A DNA stretch of 40,154 nucleotides from contig JAUNUQ010000022.1 of the NCBI GenBank assembly GCA_030538075.1, positions 1 through 40,154 on the forward strand. The letters are read 5' to 3'. A model generated the notes under the pieces. The model did no database searches and was not told where the DNA came from. It saw only the letters and a list, made by a program, of their open reading frames with translations. This DNA comes from Tissierellia bacterium. GTDB taxonomy: Bacteria > Bacillota > Clostridia > Tissierellales > Peptoniphilaceae. How positions within the stretch are numbered: position 1 is the stretch's first letter; every line of letters starts with the position of its first letter. This document shows, piece by piece, positions 25,339 through 34,340 of this stretch. The translations under genes were made by a program, and so were the position numbers.

Positions 25339-25827
25339 ATGAAAGTATCGATTGTCATGGGTAGCACCAGTGATAAAGACATAGTAATAAAAGCAGTCAA
25401 TACCCTAAAGGATTTTGGGGTTGAAGTGGAATGGCGAATCATCTCTGCTCATCGCACTCCAGATGAAGCCCATCGATTTGCAAAGGGCTTGATCGATAAT
25501 GGCACAGAAGTCGTTATCGCCTGTGCCGGAAAGGCGGCTCATCTAGCAGGAGTGATCGCCGGCATTACGATTTTGCCGGTCATTGGCTTACCTATCAAAT
25601 CCTCCACGATGGATGGGCTGGATTCTCTCCTATCTGTCGTGCAGATGCCCACTGGGGTGCCAGTGGCGACCGTGGCGATCAACGGAGCAGAGAACGCCGC
25701 TATTCTAGCCGTTCAAATTCTGGCGATCAAATATCCGCAGCTCGCCGAGAAACTTTTTGCATTCAAATCTTCCATGGCGGAAAAAATCCTCAGAGAAGAC
25801 CGAGAATTGGGAGGAGCAGCAAATTAG
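25339..25827 (+). CDS. purE: N5-carboxyaminoimidazole ribonucleotide mutase (PurE)
   Basis: Makes CAIR in de novo purine synthesis. The 162-residue protein has MGSTSDKD at residues 7-14 and the active-site segment ISAHRTPD near 36-43, then GTEVVIACAGKAAHLAGV near 54-71. ISAHRTP is characteristic of class I PurE, which normally needs PurK; no purK is in the window. GGGGGGAG precedes ATG 25339. It is the first gene of the operon, and its TAG is immediately followed by the purF ATG. purC, which often follows purE in clostridia, is missing here. Confidence 0.96.
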   Translation: MKVSIVMGSTSDKDIVIKAVNTLKDFGVEVEWRIISAHRTPDEAHRFAKGLIDNGTEVVIACAGKAAHLAGVIAGITILPVIGLPIKSSTMDGLDSLLSVVQMPTGVPVATVAINGAENAAILAVQILAIKYPQLAEKLFAFKSSMAEKILREDRELGGAAN

Positions 25828-27180
25828 ATGGGCGGTGTATTCGGTGTATCCACACAGCAGGAAAACGCTCAGTCCCTCACATACTATGCCCTCTATGCCA
25901 TCCAGCACCGGGGGCAATTCGGTTGTGGCATCGCCTCAGACCACAATGGATACATAGATTATGAAAAGGGACATGGACTGGTCACCAATGTATTAAAAGA
26001 TGATGTGCTCAGACTCTTGCGGGGAAAAATCGCCATCGGCTTTGTGAGCAATAGCCAAACCTATATACCAGCACTGGAGATGAACCCCAAAGTCATCGGC
26101 TATGGCAAGGGTGTGATGGGCGTGGTCTTTGATGGCCATCTCCTGAACTATGATGAACTGAAGGGGATTGTAGATGATTGCGGCGTCAACTATGAGCATA
26201 TCTCCCATCCGGAGATCGTCGCCAATCTCATCGCCATTCATTACAACGGAGATATCATCGAAGCGATAAAAAAGACCTTGCAACTGGTCAAGGGAGCCTA
26301 CAGTTTTCTGTTGATGACGGACAATCGACTGATTCTGGCGAGAGATCGATATGGCATAAAACCCTTGGTGCTCGGAAAACTGGAGGACGGTTATATGGTC
26401 TCCAGCGAGACCTGTAGCTTTGATGCAGTCGGTGGTAGTTATCTCCGAGATATTGTGCCAGGAGAGATGGTGATCATTGAGGGCAATAGATTATACGAAG
26501 AACAGCTCTTTAAACCCCTCTGTAACCGCTCCTGTATTTTTGAAGCGATTTATTATGCCAGACCGGATTCGATCCTGAATGGCAAATCCATATACCGGAT
26601 GCGCATCAATTCAGGGAAACAATTAGCGAAGCGCAATGACATTTCCGCAGATGTGGTGATTGGCGCACCGGATTCGGGGATGGTCGCAGCCATCGGATTT
26701 GCCGAGGAGGCCAAAATCCCCTATGGTATTGGAATAATTAAGAATCGATATGTGGGCCGTACCTTCATCGAGCGGGATCAAAACGACCGTATCGACAAGG
26801 TGCGTATTAAACTAAATGTACTGCGGGAGAATGTCGAGGGTAGAGACATCATCGTCGTAGATGATTCGATCGTAAGAGGGACGACGATGACCCGCACGGT
26901 GAAGATGCTTCGAGATGCTGGTGCGAAAACCGTCCACGTACGAATCGCATCGCCTAAGGTCTATCATGTCTGTGAGCTCGGCGTCAATCAATCGGTCAGT
27001 GGCAAGATGATCGCAGCGACTCACAGTACAGAAGAGATTCGAAAATTGATTGGTGCAGATAGCTTGATGTTCATGTCAATCGAGGACACCCTAGAATCCT
27101 TTGGACTGAATAATTCCTTTTGTACCGGATGTTTGGATAAGCAATATCCCATAGAATTGGAGGCTACAGATGAAGATTGA
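25828..27180 (+). CDS. purF: Amidophosphoribosyltransferase (PurF) with degenerate glutaminase domain
   Basis: Commits PRPP to purine synthesis by forming phosphoribosylamine. The 450-residue protein aligns along its length with Bacillus-type PurF. Intact: PRPP loop VVDDSIVRGTT (343-353), KNRYVGRTFI (305-314), and all four expected Fe-S cysteines, C236, C382, C432 and C435. Not intact: the N-terminal glutaminase. The catalytic Cys that follows Met is Gly (MGGVFG); the Arg-Tyr segment GHVRYAT reads GFVSNSQ (71-77); HNGNL reads FDGHL (101-105); SDTE reads SHPE (126-129). The start is fixed because the in-frame codon before ATG is the purE stop, so no Cys-bearing leader exists. It should not hydrolyse glutamine and may use free ammonia or a partner. 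It overlaps purM by 11 nt. Confidence 0.94.
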   Translation: MGGVFGVSTQQENAQSLTYYALYAIQHRGQFGCGIASDHNGYIDYEKGHGLVTNVLKDDVLRLLRGKIAIGFVSNSQTYIPALEMNPKVIGYGKGVMGVVFDGHLLNYDELKGIVDDCGVNYEHISHPEIVANLIAIHYNGDIIEAIKKTLQLVKGAYSFLLMTDNRLILARDRYGIKPLVLGKLEDGYMVSSETCSFDAVGGSYLRDIVPGEMVIIEGNRLYEEQLFKPLCNRSCIFEAIYYARPDSILNGKSIYRMRINSGKQLAKRNDISADVVIGAPDSGMVAAIGFAEEAKIPYGIGIIKNRYVGRTFIERDQNDRIDKVRIKLNVLRENVEGRDIIVVDDSIVRGTTMTRTVKMLRDAGAKTVHVRIASPKVYHVCELGVNQSVSGKMIAATHSTEEIRKLIGADSLMFMSIEDTLESFGLNNSFCTGCLDKQYPIELEATDED

Positions 27181-28201
27181 TTACAGATCAGCCGGCGTAG
27201 ACCGGGAAGAGGGCTATCGCGAGGTGGCAAAGATCAAGGAGATCGTGAAGCGGACGAATTCTGAGAATGTACTCTCTGGAATCGGGGGCTTTTCTGGTCT
27301 CTATCGACTCCCCATCGAAGATTATCAGGAACCGGTGTTGGTCTCCGGAACCGATGGAGTCGGCACCAAATTGAAGATTGCATTTAAAATGGATGTCCAT
27401 AACACCATTGGTGAGGACTGTGTGGCGATGTGCGTCAACGACATCCTATGTCAAGGAGCGAGACCTCTTTTTTTCTTGGATTATTTGGCGACTGGGCAGA
27501 TGAATGCAGATCGGATGGCTCAGGTCGTTGAAGGAGTCGCGAATGGCTGTCAGTTAGCGGAAGCGGCATTGATCGGTGGCGAGACGGCTGAGATGCCCGG
27601 TTTCTACCAGGAGGGGGAATATGACCTGGCGGGCTTTGCAGTCGGAGTCGTCGAAAGATCGAAGATCATCGATGGCAAGCGCATTGCCGAAGGCGACGTC
27701 ATCTTGGCACTGCCCTCAACAGGCCTTCATAGCAACGGTTTTTCCCTCGTTCGCAAGATCGTCTTCGATAAGAAAGATTTTGTACTATCCATGCCTTTAG
27801 AGGGTACGAATAAGACCTTGGGCGAAGAGCTTCTCACGCCGACGAAGATCTATCATCATGCGGTGAAGGCGATCAATGCGGTCACTGACGTCCATGGCTA
27901 TGTCCACATCACTGGAGGCGGGATTTACGAAAATATCCCTCGCATCGTCCCCAAAGGGTTGACAGCAGATCTAGATCTGACGGGTATACGTGTTCCTAAG
28001 ATCTTCAATTACCTTCAGGAATGGGGCAATATTGAAACACTAGAGATGTACAATACCTTTAATATGGGTCTGGGTTTAATCGTATTCGTAGATCCGGCTT
28101 CGGTAGAAGAAGTCCAGAGCGCATTGGCCTCCATTGGAGAGGAATGTCATCGAATTGGCATCGTAATCCAAGGGGAAGAGAGGCTCAGGGTATGTCTCTA
28201 A
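27170..28201 (+). CDS. purM: Phosphoribosylformylglycinamidine cyclo-ligase (PurM)
   Basis: AIR synthetase, ATP-dependent ring closure of FGAM. The 343-residue protein begins YRSAGVDREEGY, typical of PurM, then has SGTDGVGTKLKIAF near 63-76 (ATP site), VGTKL loop, CVNDILCQGARPLFFLDY near 92-109, IGGETAEMPGFY near 139-150 and STGLHSNGFSLVRK near 182-195. All family blocks are present. ATG 27170 lies inside the end of purF; its stop is overlapped by purN, so it is translationally coupled on both sides. Confidence 0.97.
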   Translation: MKIDYRSAGVDREEGYREVAKIKEIVKRTNSENVLSGIGGFSGLYRLPIEDYQEPVLVSGTDGVGTKLKIAFKMDVHNTIGEDCVAMCVNDILCQGARPLFFLDYLATGQMNADRMAQVVEGVANGCQLAEAALIGGETAEMPGFYQEGEYDLAGFAVGVVERSKIIDGKRIAEGDVILALPSTGLHSNGFSLVRKIVFDKKDFVLSMPLEGTNKTLGEELLTPTKIYHHAVKAINAVTDVHGYVHITGGGIYENIPRIVPKGLTADLDLTGIRVPKIFNYLQEWGNIETLEMYNTFNMGLGLIVFVDPASVEEVQSALASIGEECHRIGIVIQGEERLRVCL

Positions 28202-28785
28202 AGCGCCTTGCCGTCTTTGTATCCGGCAGTGGCACAAATCTTGGGGCATTGATCCATTCACAAAAAATAGGGGAGATGCCAGGCAGCATTCATCTGGTCA
28301 TCTCCGACCAACCGGACTGTTATGGATTGGTTCGCGCTGCGAAGGTGGGGATCCCCACGAAATTGATCTCCTTAAAAGCAGATGATCCCGATCCCTACCC
28401 CGAGTTGATCAATCTGCTTTATACAGAGTCCATCGACTGGATCATTCTCGCTGGCTTTATGCGTGTTCTGCCCGCGAGTTTTGTGCATAGTTTTCGGGGG
28501 AGGATCCTGAATCTTCATCCAGCTCTACTCCCCAAATACGGCGGCGTGGGAATGTATGGTGATCATGTCCATCGTGCAGTTTTGGAGGCAGGCGATGCCA
28601 TTTCAGGGGCCACCGTTCATCTTGTGGATGAGGGCTGTGACACTGGGCAGATCCTAGCTCAGGACCGGGTCAATGTCTACCATGGAGATGATGTGGACTC
28701 CTTAAGGGCGAGAATCAGCCCAATGGAAAGGGCACTCTTAGTCAAGACCGTGAATTACTACATAGAGGGGGCAATGAATGAATAG
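28192..28785 (+). CDS. purN: Phosphoribosylglycinamide formyltransferase (PurN)
   Basis: Transfers formyl from 10-formyl-THF to GAR. ATG 28192 overlaps purM by 10 nt and has GAGAGG 8-9 nt upstream; longer in-frame starts lie within purM. The 197-residue protein has FVSGSGTNLGALI near 9-21, LAGFMRVLP near 86-94, and the catalytic region ILNLHPALLPKYGG (Asn and His of the NxH motif) near 105-118. DEGCDTGQIL near 146-155 holds the catalytic Asp. Its formyl donor can be provided by Fhs encoded downstream. It overlaps purH by 8 nt. Confidence 0.96.
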   Translation: MSLKRLAVFVSGSGTNLGALIHSQKIGEMPGSIHLVISDQPDCYGLVRAAKVGIPTKLISLKADDPDPYPELINLLYTESIDWIILAGFMRVLPASFVHSFRGRILNLHPALLPKYGGVGMYGDHVHRAVLEAGDAISGATVHLVDEGCDTGQILAQDRVNVYHGDDVDSLRARISPMERALLVKTVNYYIEGAMNE

Positions 28786-30304
28786 CAAAAGGGTGTTAAT
28801 CAGTGTTTATGATAAGGAAGGGGTCGTGGACTTTGCCAGGGGATTAAAGGAGCTGGGTTGGGAACTGATCTCCACTGGTGGTACGAAAAAAACCCTAGAA
28901 GAGGCGAATATCGACGTCCTGGATGTCCAGCAACTAACAGGTTTTCCAGAGGTCTTTGACGGGAGGGTAAAGACCCTCTGTCCGCAGATTTTTGCGGGCA
29001 TCCTCTATCGAAGATCATCAGAATCAGACCAACAGATCATGGAAGAGCTGCAGCTCTCTTCCATTGATATGGTCGTCAACACCCTATATCCCTTCGTCGA
29101 TACCCTGCGTGATCCGAATTCCTCGGAACAGGACATCCTTGAAAAAATTGATATCGGTGGCCCTTCGATGATACGCGGTGCTGCAAAAAATCATCGCGAT
29201 GTGATCATCGTGACGAGCATTGGGCAGTATAATCGGGTCCTAGAACTGCTGCGCAGCGATCAAATGGATGAAAGACAGCGAAAGTCACTGGCAGCAGAGG
29301 CCTTCGCAGTAACGGCAGCCTATGAAATCGCCATTGCCAATCACTATGCTAAGGACCTCATCGAGCCACAAGATGACTTATTCCTCCATTATACAGGCGG
29401 ACGAGAACTCCGCTATGGGGAAAACCCACAGCAAAGAGCGAAGTTCTTTCGAAGTGCTGAGCCAGGAGGCTTGAAAGACGCCATCGTCCATCAGGGTAAA
29501 GCTCTTTCCTACAATAATCTCCTGGATGCCAGTGCTGCCATCGAATTCATCAGGGAGTTTCAAGAGCAGCCCACTGCAATTGCCATCAAACACACCAATC
29601 CCTGTGGGATCGCCTCTGCAGAGAATTTAGAAATCGCCTATCAAGCCTGTTATGAAGCGGATAGTGAGTCCATATTCGGGGGCATTGTCGTAGTCAATGG
29701 CCAAATCACTTCTCCTGTCGCCGAGAAGATGACAGAGATCTTCTTGGAACTGGTCATCGCTCCGTCCTTCACAGAGGAAGCTCTTGGGATCTTCCGAAAA
29801 AAACCCAATTTACGGGTCATTGAAATTCCCACTCTATTGGAATCGCAAATGGGGGAAAGGCAGCTCCGCGAGGTGAGCGGCGGCATGCTCCAGCAAGACG
29901 CTGACTTAGAGCTCTATGAGCAGCTCAACTGTGTGACGAAACGGCAACCGACAGAAGGGGAGTTAGAAGAGCTGCTCTTTGCCTATCGAGTCGCCAAATG
30001 CGTGAAATCCAACGGCATCGCGATCACCAAAAATCGAAGGACAATCGGCCTTGGGGTTGGACAGGTAAACCGCTATTTTGCCGTCCAACAAGCTCTAAAA
30101 CAGGCAGGAGAGAATGCCAAAGGCGGCGTAGTCGCATCAGACGGCTTTTTTCCATTTGCAGACTCCATCCGAGAATTGGCAGAAGCTGGCATCCAGGCGG
30201 TCATTCAACCAGGAGGTTCCATCAAAGATCAGGACAGCATCGAGGTCTGTGATGAGAAGGATATGACGATGGTCTACACGGCCATGCGACATTTTAGACA
30301 TTAG
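28778..30304 (+). CDS. purH: Bifunctional AICAR transformylase/IMP cyclohydrolase (PurH)
   Basis: Last two steps to IMP. The 508-residue protein has the MGS-like cyclohydrolase domain first (STGGTKKTLEEANI near 32-45, GRVKTL near 62-67, DIGGPSMIRGAAKN near 126-139), then the transformylase domain (RYGENPQQRAKFF near 210-222, the catalytic KHTNPCG near 269-275, and MRHFRH at the C-terminus). Oddities are in the cyclohydrolase part: the usual KTLHP is KTLCP, and the VVNLYPF block reads VVNTLYPF with Thr where Asn is expected. The transformylase site looks normal. ATG 28778 overlaps purN by 8 nt. Confidence 0.95.
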   Translation: MNSKRVLISVYDKEGVVDFARGLKELGWELISTGGTKKTLEEANIDVLDVQQLTGFPEVFDGRVKTLCPQIFAGILYRRSSESDQQIMEELQLSSIDMVVNTLYPFVDTLRDPNSSEQDILEKIDIGGPSMIRGAAKNHRDVIIVTSIGQYNRVLELLRSDQMDERQRKSLAAEAFAVTAAYEIAIANHYAKDLIEPQDDLFLHYTGGRELRYGENPQQRAKFFRSAEPGGLKDAIVHQGKALSYNNLLDASAAIEFIREFQEQPTAIAIKHTNPCGIASAENLEIAYQACYEADSESIFGGIVVVNGQITSPVAEKMTEIFLELVIAPSFTEEALGIFRKKPNLRVIEIPTLLESQMGERQLREVSGGMLQQDADLELYEQLNCVTKRQPTEGELEELLFAYRVAKCVKSNGIAITKNRRTIGLGVGQVNRYFAVQQALKQAGENAKGGVVASDGFFPFADSIRELAEAGIQAVIQPGGSIKDQDSIEVCDEKDMTMVYTAMRHFRH

Positions 30305-30312
30305 GAGGCAGA

Positions 30313-31581
30313 ATGAAAATACTCGTAATCGGTTCCGGAGGCAGAGAACATGCCCTCTGCCGGAAGCTGGCAGAATCTCCCTCCGTCAAGCAGCTCTACT
30401 GCGCGCCAGGTAATGGAGGAACCCAAGAGATAGCAGAGAATCTGCCCATCCAGACAGATGATATCCAAGGACTACTCCAATTCGCAGAGGATCAGGGGAT
30501 TGATTTGACCGTAGTTGGTCCAGAACTACCCCTCGTACATGGGATCACAGATGCCTTTACAGCCAGAGGTCTGCGGATATTTGGACCCAACCAAAAAGCT
30601 GCTCAACTTGAGGGCAGCAAGCATTTCACCAAGGTATTTCTGGAAGAGCATGGAGTGCCCACGGCCAGATATCATCGCTACGAAGATCCCGATGAGGCAA
30701 TCGGAGGATTGGAGGATTTTCGCTTTCCCGTCGTCGTCAAGGCAGATGGACTCTGCGCAGGGAAGGGCGTCATCATCTGCCCCGACAGAGGGGCAGCGGA
30801 GAAGGCCATTCGAGAGATATTAGTGGATAGAGTATTTGGAGAAGAGGGCAGGAGCCTGATCCTAGAAGAATATCTGGTAGGATTTGAAGCCTCGGTCTTT
30901 TGCATCGTCTCCAAGGGCCGTTTGAATTTCTTCGAATCTGCAAAGGACTATAAGCAGATCGGAGAGGGTGACAGTGGACCCAATACCGGCGGGGTGGGCT
31001 GCTTCTCACCCAATCACTTACTAAAGCCAAACCACTTGGCGCAGATCAGGGAGGAGATCATCCCGAGCATTGAAAAGGGCCTATTATCCGATGGGCTGCT
31101 CTATGATGGAGTGCTATTCATCGGCTTTATGGTCACCGAAGAGGGGCCAAAGGTATTGGAATTCAACGTGCGATTCGGCGACCCAGAAACTCAAGTCCTC
31201 CTGCCGAGACTGAAATCCGATCTGCTGGATATTCTATGGAAGAGCACGGAAGGGACTCTAAAAGAAGAGGACATCGTTTTTTCAAATCAGACGGCGTTGA
31301 CGGTCATCTTGGTCTCAGGTGGATATCCCGGCTCCTATCCAACGGGCTATCCGATCTTTGGCCTTCAAGAAATCCCCCAGTCAGAGGATCTCTATCTGAT
31401 CCACAGTGGAACAAAAGCCGAGAATGATCAGTATCTGACAGCTGGAGGCAGAGTGCTTTGCCTCACTGCCCTCGGAGCGAATCTGGAGGAGTGCAGAAGT
31501 ACAGTATATGCAAATATTGATAAAATACGGTTTGAAAATTCTTATTTCAGAAAAGATATTGGGGAAATACGCTTGCATTAG
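30313..31581 (+). CDS. purD: Phosphoribosylamine-glycine ligase (PurD)
   Basis: GAR synthetase, consuming the unstable product of PurF. The 422-residue ATP-grasp protein starts KILVIGSGGREHAL (phosphate-binding loop), has APGNGGT near 31-37, VVGPELPLVHGI near 72-83, ATP-grasp blocks VVKADGLCAGKGV near 140-152 and VFGEEGRSLILEEYL, then GDSGPNTGGVGCFSP near 218-232 and FNVRFGDPETQ near 284-294. AGGAGG lies 5-6 nt before ATG 30313. It is the last pur gene; the promoter of fhs begins within its final codons. Confidence 0.97.
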   Translation: MKILVIGSGGREHALCRKLAESPSVKQLYCAPGNGGTQEIAENLPIQTDDIQGLLQFAEDQGIDLTVVGPELPLVHGITDAFTARGLRIFGPNQKAAQLEGSKHFTKVFLEEHGVPTARYHRYEDPDEAIGGLEDFRFPVVVKADGLCAGKGVIICPDRGAAEKAIREILVDRVFGEEGRSLILEEYLVGFEASVFCIVSKGRLNFFESAKDYKQIGEGDSGPNTGGVGCFSPNHLLKPNHLAQIREEIIPSIEKGLLSDGLLYDGVLFIGFMVTEEGPKVLEFNVRFGDPETQVLLPRLKSDLLDILWKSTEGTLKEEDIVFSNQTALTVILVSGGYPGSYPTGYPIFGLQEIPQSEDLYLIHSGTKAENDQYLTAGGRVLCLTALGANLEECRSTVYANIDKIRFENSYFRKDIGEIRLH

Positions 31582-31601
31582 CAATCTAAAAATGTTAATA
31601 T
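31573..31601 (+). promoter_or_regulatory. Promoter of fhs
   Basis: TTGCAT (31573-31578), 17 bp, TAATAT (31596-31601). The -35 box lies in the end of purD. It gives fhs its own transcription start in addition to possible readthrough. Confidence 0.5.
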
Positions 31602-31664
31602 GTTATTGTAAAGTGCTAAGTTTTTTCAGCAAGATTTCGAGAATAAATACTTAGGAGGGATATT

Positions 31665-33335
31665 TTGAAAACTGACGTTCAAATCGCTCAAGAAGCGAAA
31701 ATGGAACCGATTTCAGAGGTGGCGAAAACCCTTGGCCTCAGCGTAGACCAACTAGAGCTCTACGGAAATTACAAGGCGAAGGTAGACCTAAATGTACTGA
31801 AAGAAAAGGCAGATCAACCTGATGGTAAGTTGGTCCTGGTTACTGCAATCAATCCGACTCCGGCAGGAGAGGGCAAGACGACAACAAATATCGGTCTGTC
31901 CATGGCATTGAACAAATTGGGTAAGAAAACCGTTACTGCACTACGCGAGCCCTCTTTGGGACCCAGTTTTGGGGTAAAGGGTGGAGCAGCCGGTGGTGGA
32001 TACTCCCAGGTAGTTCCAATGGAGGACATCAACCTGCATTTCACAGGCGACTTCCACGCGATCACTACTGCCCACAACCTAATTTCTGCACTTTTAGACA
32101 ATCATCTACAACAGGGCAATGAGTTAAAAATCGATACGCGCAGAATCATCTGGAAACGCGTTCTGGACATGAACGATCGAGCTCTTCGAAGCATCGTCCT
32201 CGGACTGGGCGGAAAGCCAAATGGCGTGCCCAGGGAAGATGGATTTGACATTACAGTAGCTTCTGAAATCATGGCCATCCTCTGTCTGAGTAAAGACCTG
32301 ATGGACCTGAAAGAGAGAGTCGGCCGCATTCTTGTCGCATATGCTACAGATGGAACGCCCGTTTTTGCAAAAGACTTAAAGGCAGATGGCGCAGTGGCCC
32401 TCGTCATGAAGGATGCCATTCGTCCTAACCTGGTGCAAACTCTAGAGAATACTCCTGCTTTCATCCATGGAGGTCCCTTTGCCAATATCGCACATGGCTG
32501 TAACTCCATGTTGGCAACGCAATTCGCACTGAAAACTGCAGATTATACAGTAACCGAAGCAGGATTCGGAGCTGACCTAGGAGCTGAGAAATTCTTCGAT
32601 ATCAAAGCTCGATTCGGCGATTTGAAACCGGATGTAACCGTTATTGTCGCTACAGTGCGTGCATTGAAACACCACGGCGGCGTTGCAAAAGCGGACCTGG
32701 GTACGGAAAATGTAGCTGCTCTAGAAAAGGGATTTGCCAACCTGCAAAGACATATCGAGAATGTCAATAAATTCGGTGTACCGGCAGTTGTCGCGGTCAA
32801 CCAATTCCCAACGGACACCAAAGCGGAGCTCGACTTCATCATCGAGAAGACAAAAGAGCTTGGCACAGTAGCCGTATTGGCAGAAAACTGGGCAAAGGGC
32901 GGAGAAGGTGGAATCGAATTGGCCAAAGCCGTCATCGAAGTTGCTGAAAAGGGCGAAGCGAATTTCAAACCCCTTTATGACGTAAATATTTCTATTAAAG
33001 AAAAAATTGACACCATCGCTCGAGAGATCTATCGTGCAGACGGAGTCGACTATTCGAAGGCTGTCGAGAAGAAGATCCGCGACATCGAGGCACTCGGTCT
33101 TGACAAGATGCCAATCTGTATGGCTAAAACCCAGTATTCCTTCTCGGATGACCCAAGCCTATTGGCTGCACCGACAGGATTCAGAATCACCATCCGTGAT
33201 ATCAAGGTCTCGGCTGGAGCTGGCTTTATCGTTGCAATCACCGGGGATATTATGACAATGCCCGGATTACCAAAAGTACCTGCTGCAAACAACATCGACA
33301 TCAAGGAAGATGGAGAGATCGTAGGTTTATTCTAA
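31665..33335 (+). CDS. fhs: Formate-tetrahydrofolate ligase
   Basis: Makes 10-formyl-THF from formate, THF and ATP, feeding PurN and PurH and, in acetogens, the methyl branch of the Wood-Ljungdahl route. The 556-residue length is normal. Seen: [15 protein letters not shown] near 64-78 (ATP loop), [19 protein letters not shown] near 94-112, HFTGDFHAI near 125-133, [13 protein letters not shown] near 269-281, and the C-terminal signature [17 protein letters not shown]. The start is a TTG at 31665, fixed by AGGAGGG five bases upstream. yerC follows after 10 nt. Confidence 0.97.
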   Translation: MKTDVQIAQEAKMEPISEVAKTLGLSVDQLELYGNYKAKVDLNVLKEKADQPDGKLVLVTAINPTPAGEGKTTTNIGLSMALNKLGKKTVTALREPSLGPSFGVKGGAAGGGYSQVVPMEDINLHFTGDFHAITTAHNLISALLDNHLQQGNELKIDTRRIIWKRVLDMNDRALRSIVLGLGGKPNGVPREDGFDITVASEIMAILCLSKDLMDLKERVGRILVAYATDGTPVFAKDLKADGAVALVMKDAIRPNLVQTLENTPAFIHGGPFANIAHGCNSMLATQFALKTADYTVTEAGFGADLGAEKFFDIKARFGDLKPDVTVIVATVRALKHHGGVAKADLGTENVAALEKGFANLQRHIENVNKFGVPAVVAVNQFPTDTKAELDFIIEKTKELGTVAVLAENWAKGGEGGIELAKAVIEVAEKGEANFKPLYDVNISIKEKIDTIAREIYRADGVDYSKAVEKKIRDIEALGLDKMPICMAKTQYSFSDDPSLLAAPTGFRITIRDIKVSAGAGFIVAITGDIMTMPGLPKVPAANNIDIKEDGEIVGLF

Positions 33336-33345
33336 GGGGGATCAG

Positions 33346-33660
33346 ATGACAACCAATCCTAAATTTCGAACGGAGCAATTAGACGAATTCTTTGAGGCAA
33401 TTCTAATGCTTAAGACAAAAGAAGATTGCTACAAGTTCTTTGAAGACGTCTGTACAGTTCGTGAGTTAAACTCCATATCCCAGCGATTGGAAGTAGCGAA
33501 GCTCTTGCGAATTCGTAAGACTTATAACGAGATCGAAAAAGAGACCGGTGCATCCACGGCTACGATCAGCCGCGTAAACCGCTCCCTACATTATGGGGCA
33601 GAGGGCTACGACATTGTATTGGATAAATTGATTGCAAAGAATAAGAAAAAGAAAGTTTAA
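33346..33660 (+). CDS. yerC: YerC/YecD-type TrpR-related DNA-binding protein
   Basis: A 104-residue helix-turn-helix protein of the TrpR superfamily. FFEDVCTVRELNSISQRLEV is the conserved first half (near 30-49). The recognition part is TYNEIEKETGASTATISRVN near 63-82. A basic tail (KNKKKKV) follows. The target genes are unknown. GGGGG lies before ATG 33346, 10 nt after fhs, and a strong terminator follows the stop, so it ends the pur-fhs transcript group. In bacilli it is usually found in a different context. Confidence 0.92.
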   Translation: MTTNPKFRTEQLDEFFEAILMLKTKEDCYKFFEDVCTVRELNSISQRLEVAKLLRIRKTYNEIEKETGASTATISRVNRSLHYGAEGYDIVLDKLIAKNKKKKV

Positions 33661-33668
33661 AGGATCGT

Positions 33669-33704
33669 GGAGCTGTGGCAGGGATTTGCCATAGCTCCTT
33701 TTTT
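33669..33704 (+). terminator. Terminator after yerC
   Basis: GGAGCTGTGGCA (33669-33680) pairs with TGCCATAGCTCC (33687-33698), 12 bp with one G-T, loop 6 nt, followed by six Ts. Confidence 0.92.
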
Positions 33705-33714
33705 GGAGGAGAAT

Positions 33715-34320
33715 ATGAATCGTATCACCGCGGTCATTCTGGCAGGAGGGAAGAGTCAGCGCATGACCTATGACAAACAGGAAATCGAGCTGAGAGAAGG
33801 GCGGCTCATTGAAAAGCTAGTCTATGGATTAGATGCAATTTTTGACCGTGTTTTAGTGGTCACCAATCGGCCCCAGCTCTACGGGGATCTGCCCTGCAAT
33901 GCCATAGCAGATATCCATCCAGGGCATGGTCCCATCTCAGGGCTCCATGCTGCCCTGACCTATTCTCCTACCGAGCTGGTCTATCTCTTAGCCTGTGACA
34001 TGCCCAATCTCAACCCCGCATTCATACAGTATATGGTGGATTGTTATGAGGATGTCTACGATGGAGTCATGACCCGTAAAGGGGAGCATATTGAGCCGAT
34101 GAATGCCCTTTATCATCGCAGATTACTCCCACTTGTAGAAAAGCAAATAGAGGCAGCTTCCTATCGCATTTTTCATCTCGCAGAAAAAGCAAATTTTCTA
34201 TATATATCCCAACGAGTTGCGAGGGAATTTTCAAGGGAAGGGGATATGTACTACAATATCAACACGATTGCCGATCTCGAAGATTACGAGGGGCTGGCAA
34301 TGAAAAAACAGGATGACTGA
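33715..34320 (+). CDS. mobA: Molybdenum cofactor guanylyltransferase (MobA)
   Basis: Adds GMP to molybdopterin. ATG 33715 follows GGAGGA at 33705-33710; an upstream in-frame start (33667) would put the terminator hairpin inside the gene. The 201-residue protein has ILAGGKSQRM near 8-17 (nucleotide loop), ADIHPGHGPISGLHAAL near 64-80, and LACDMP near 89-94 with the metal-binding Asp. In MobA the Lys of xDK after RM is conserved, and DK is present (YDKQ). No other molybdopterin genes are in the window, so the dependent enzymes are unknown; a related nucleotidyltransferase role is the alternative. Confidence 0.9.
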   Translation: MNRITAVILAGGKSQRMTYDKQEIELREGRLIEKLVYGLDAIFDRVLVVTNRPQLYGDLPCNAIADIHPGHGPISGLHAALTYSPTELVYLLACDMPNLNPAFIQYMVDCYEDVYDGVMTRKGEHIEPMNALYHRRLLPLVEKQIEAASYRIFHLAEKANFLYISQRVAREFSREGDMYYNINTIADLEDYEGLAMKKQDD

Positions 34321-34337
34321 GCATCATCCTGTTTTGA
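34303..34337. terminator. Bidirectional terminator between mobA and ychF
   Basis: AAAACAGGATGA (34305-34316) pairs with TCATCCTGTTTT (34324-34335), 12 bp perfect, loop 7 nt. A and T tracts on both flanks serve both convergent genes; the stem includes the end of mobA. Confidence 0.88.
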
Positions 34338-34340
34338 TAT

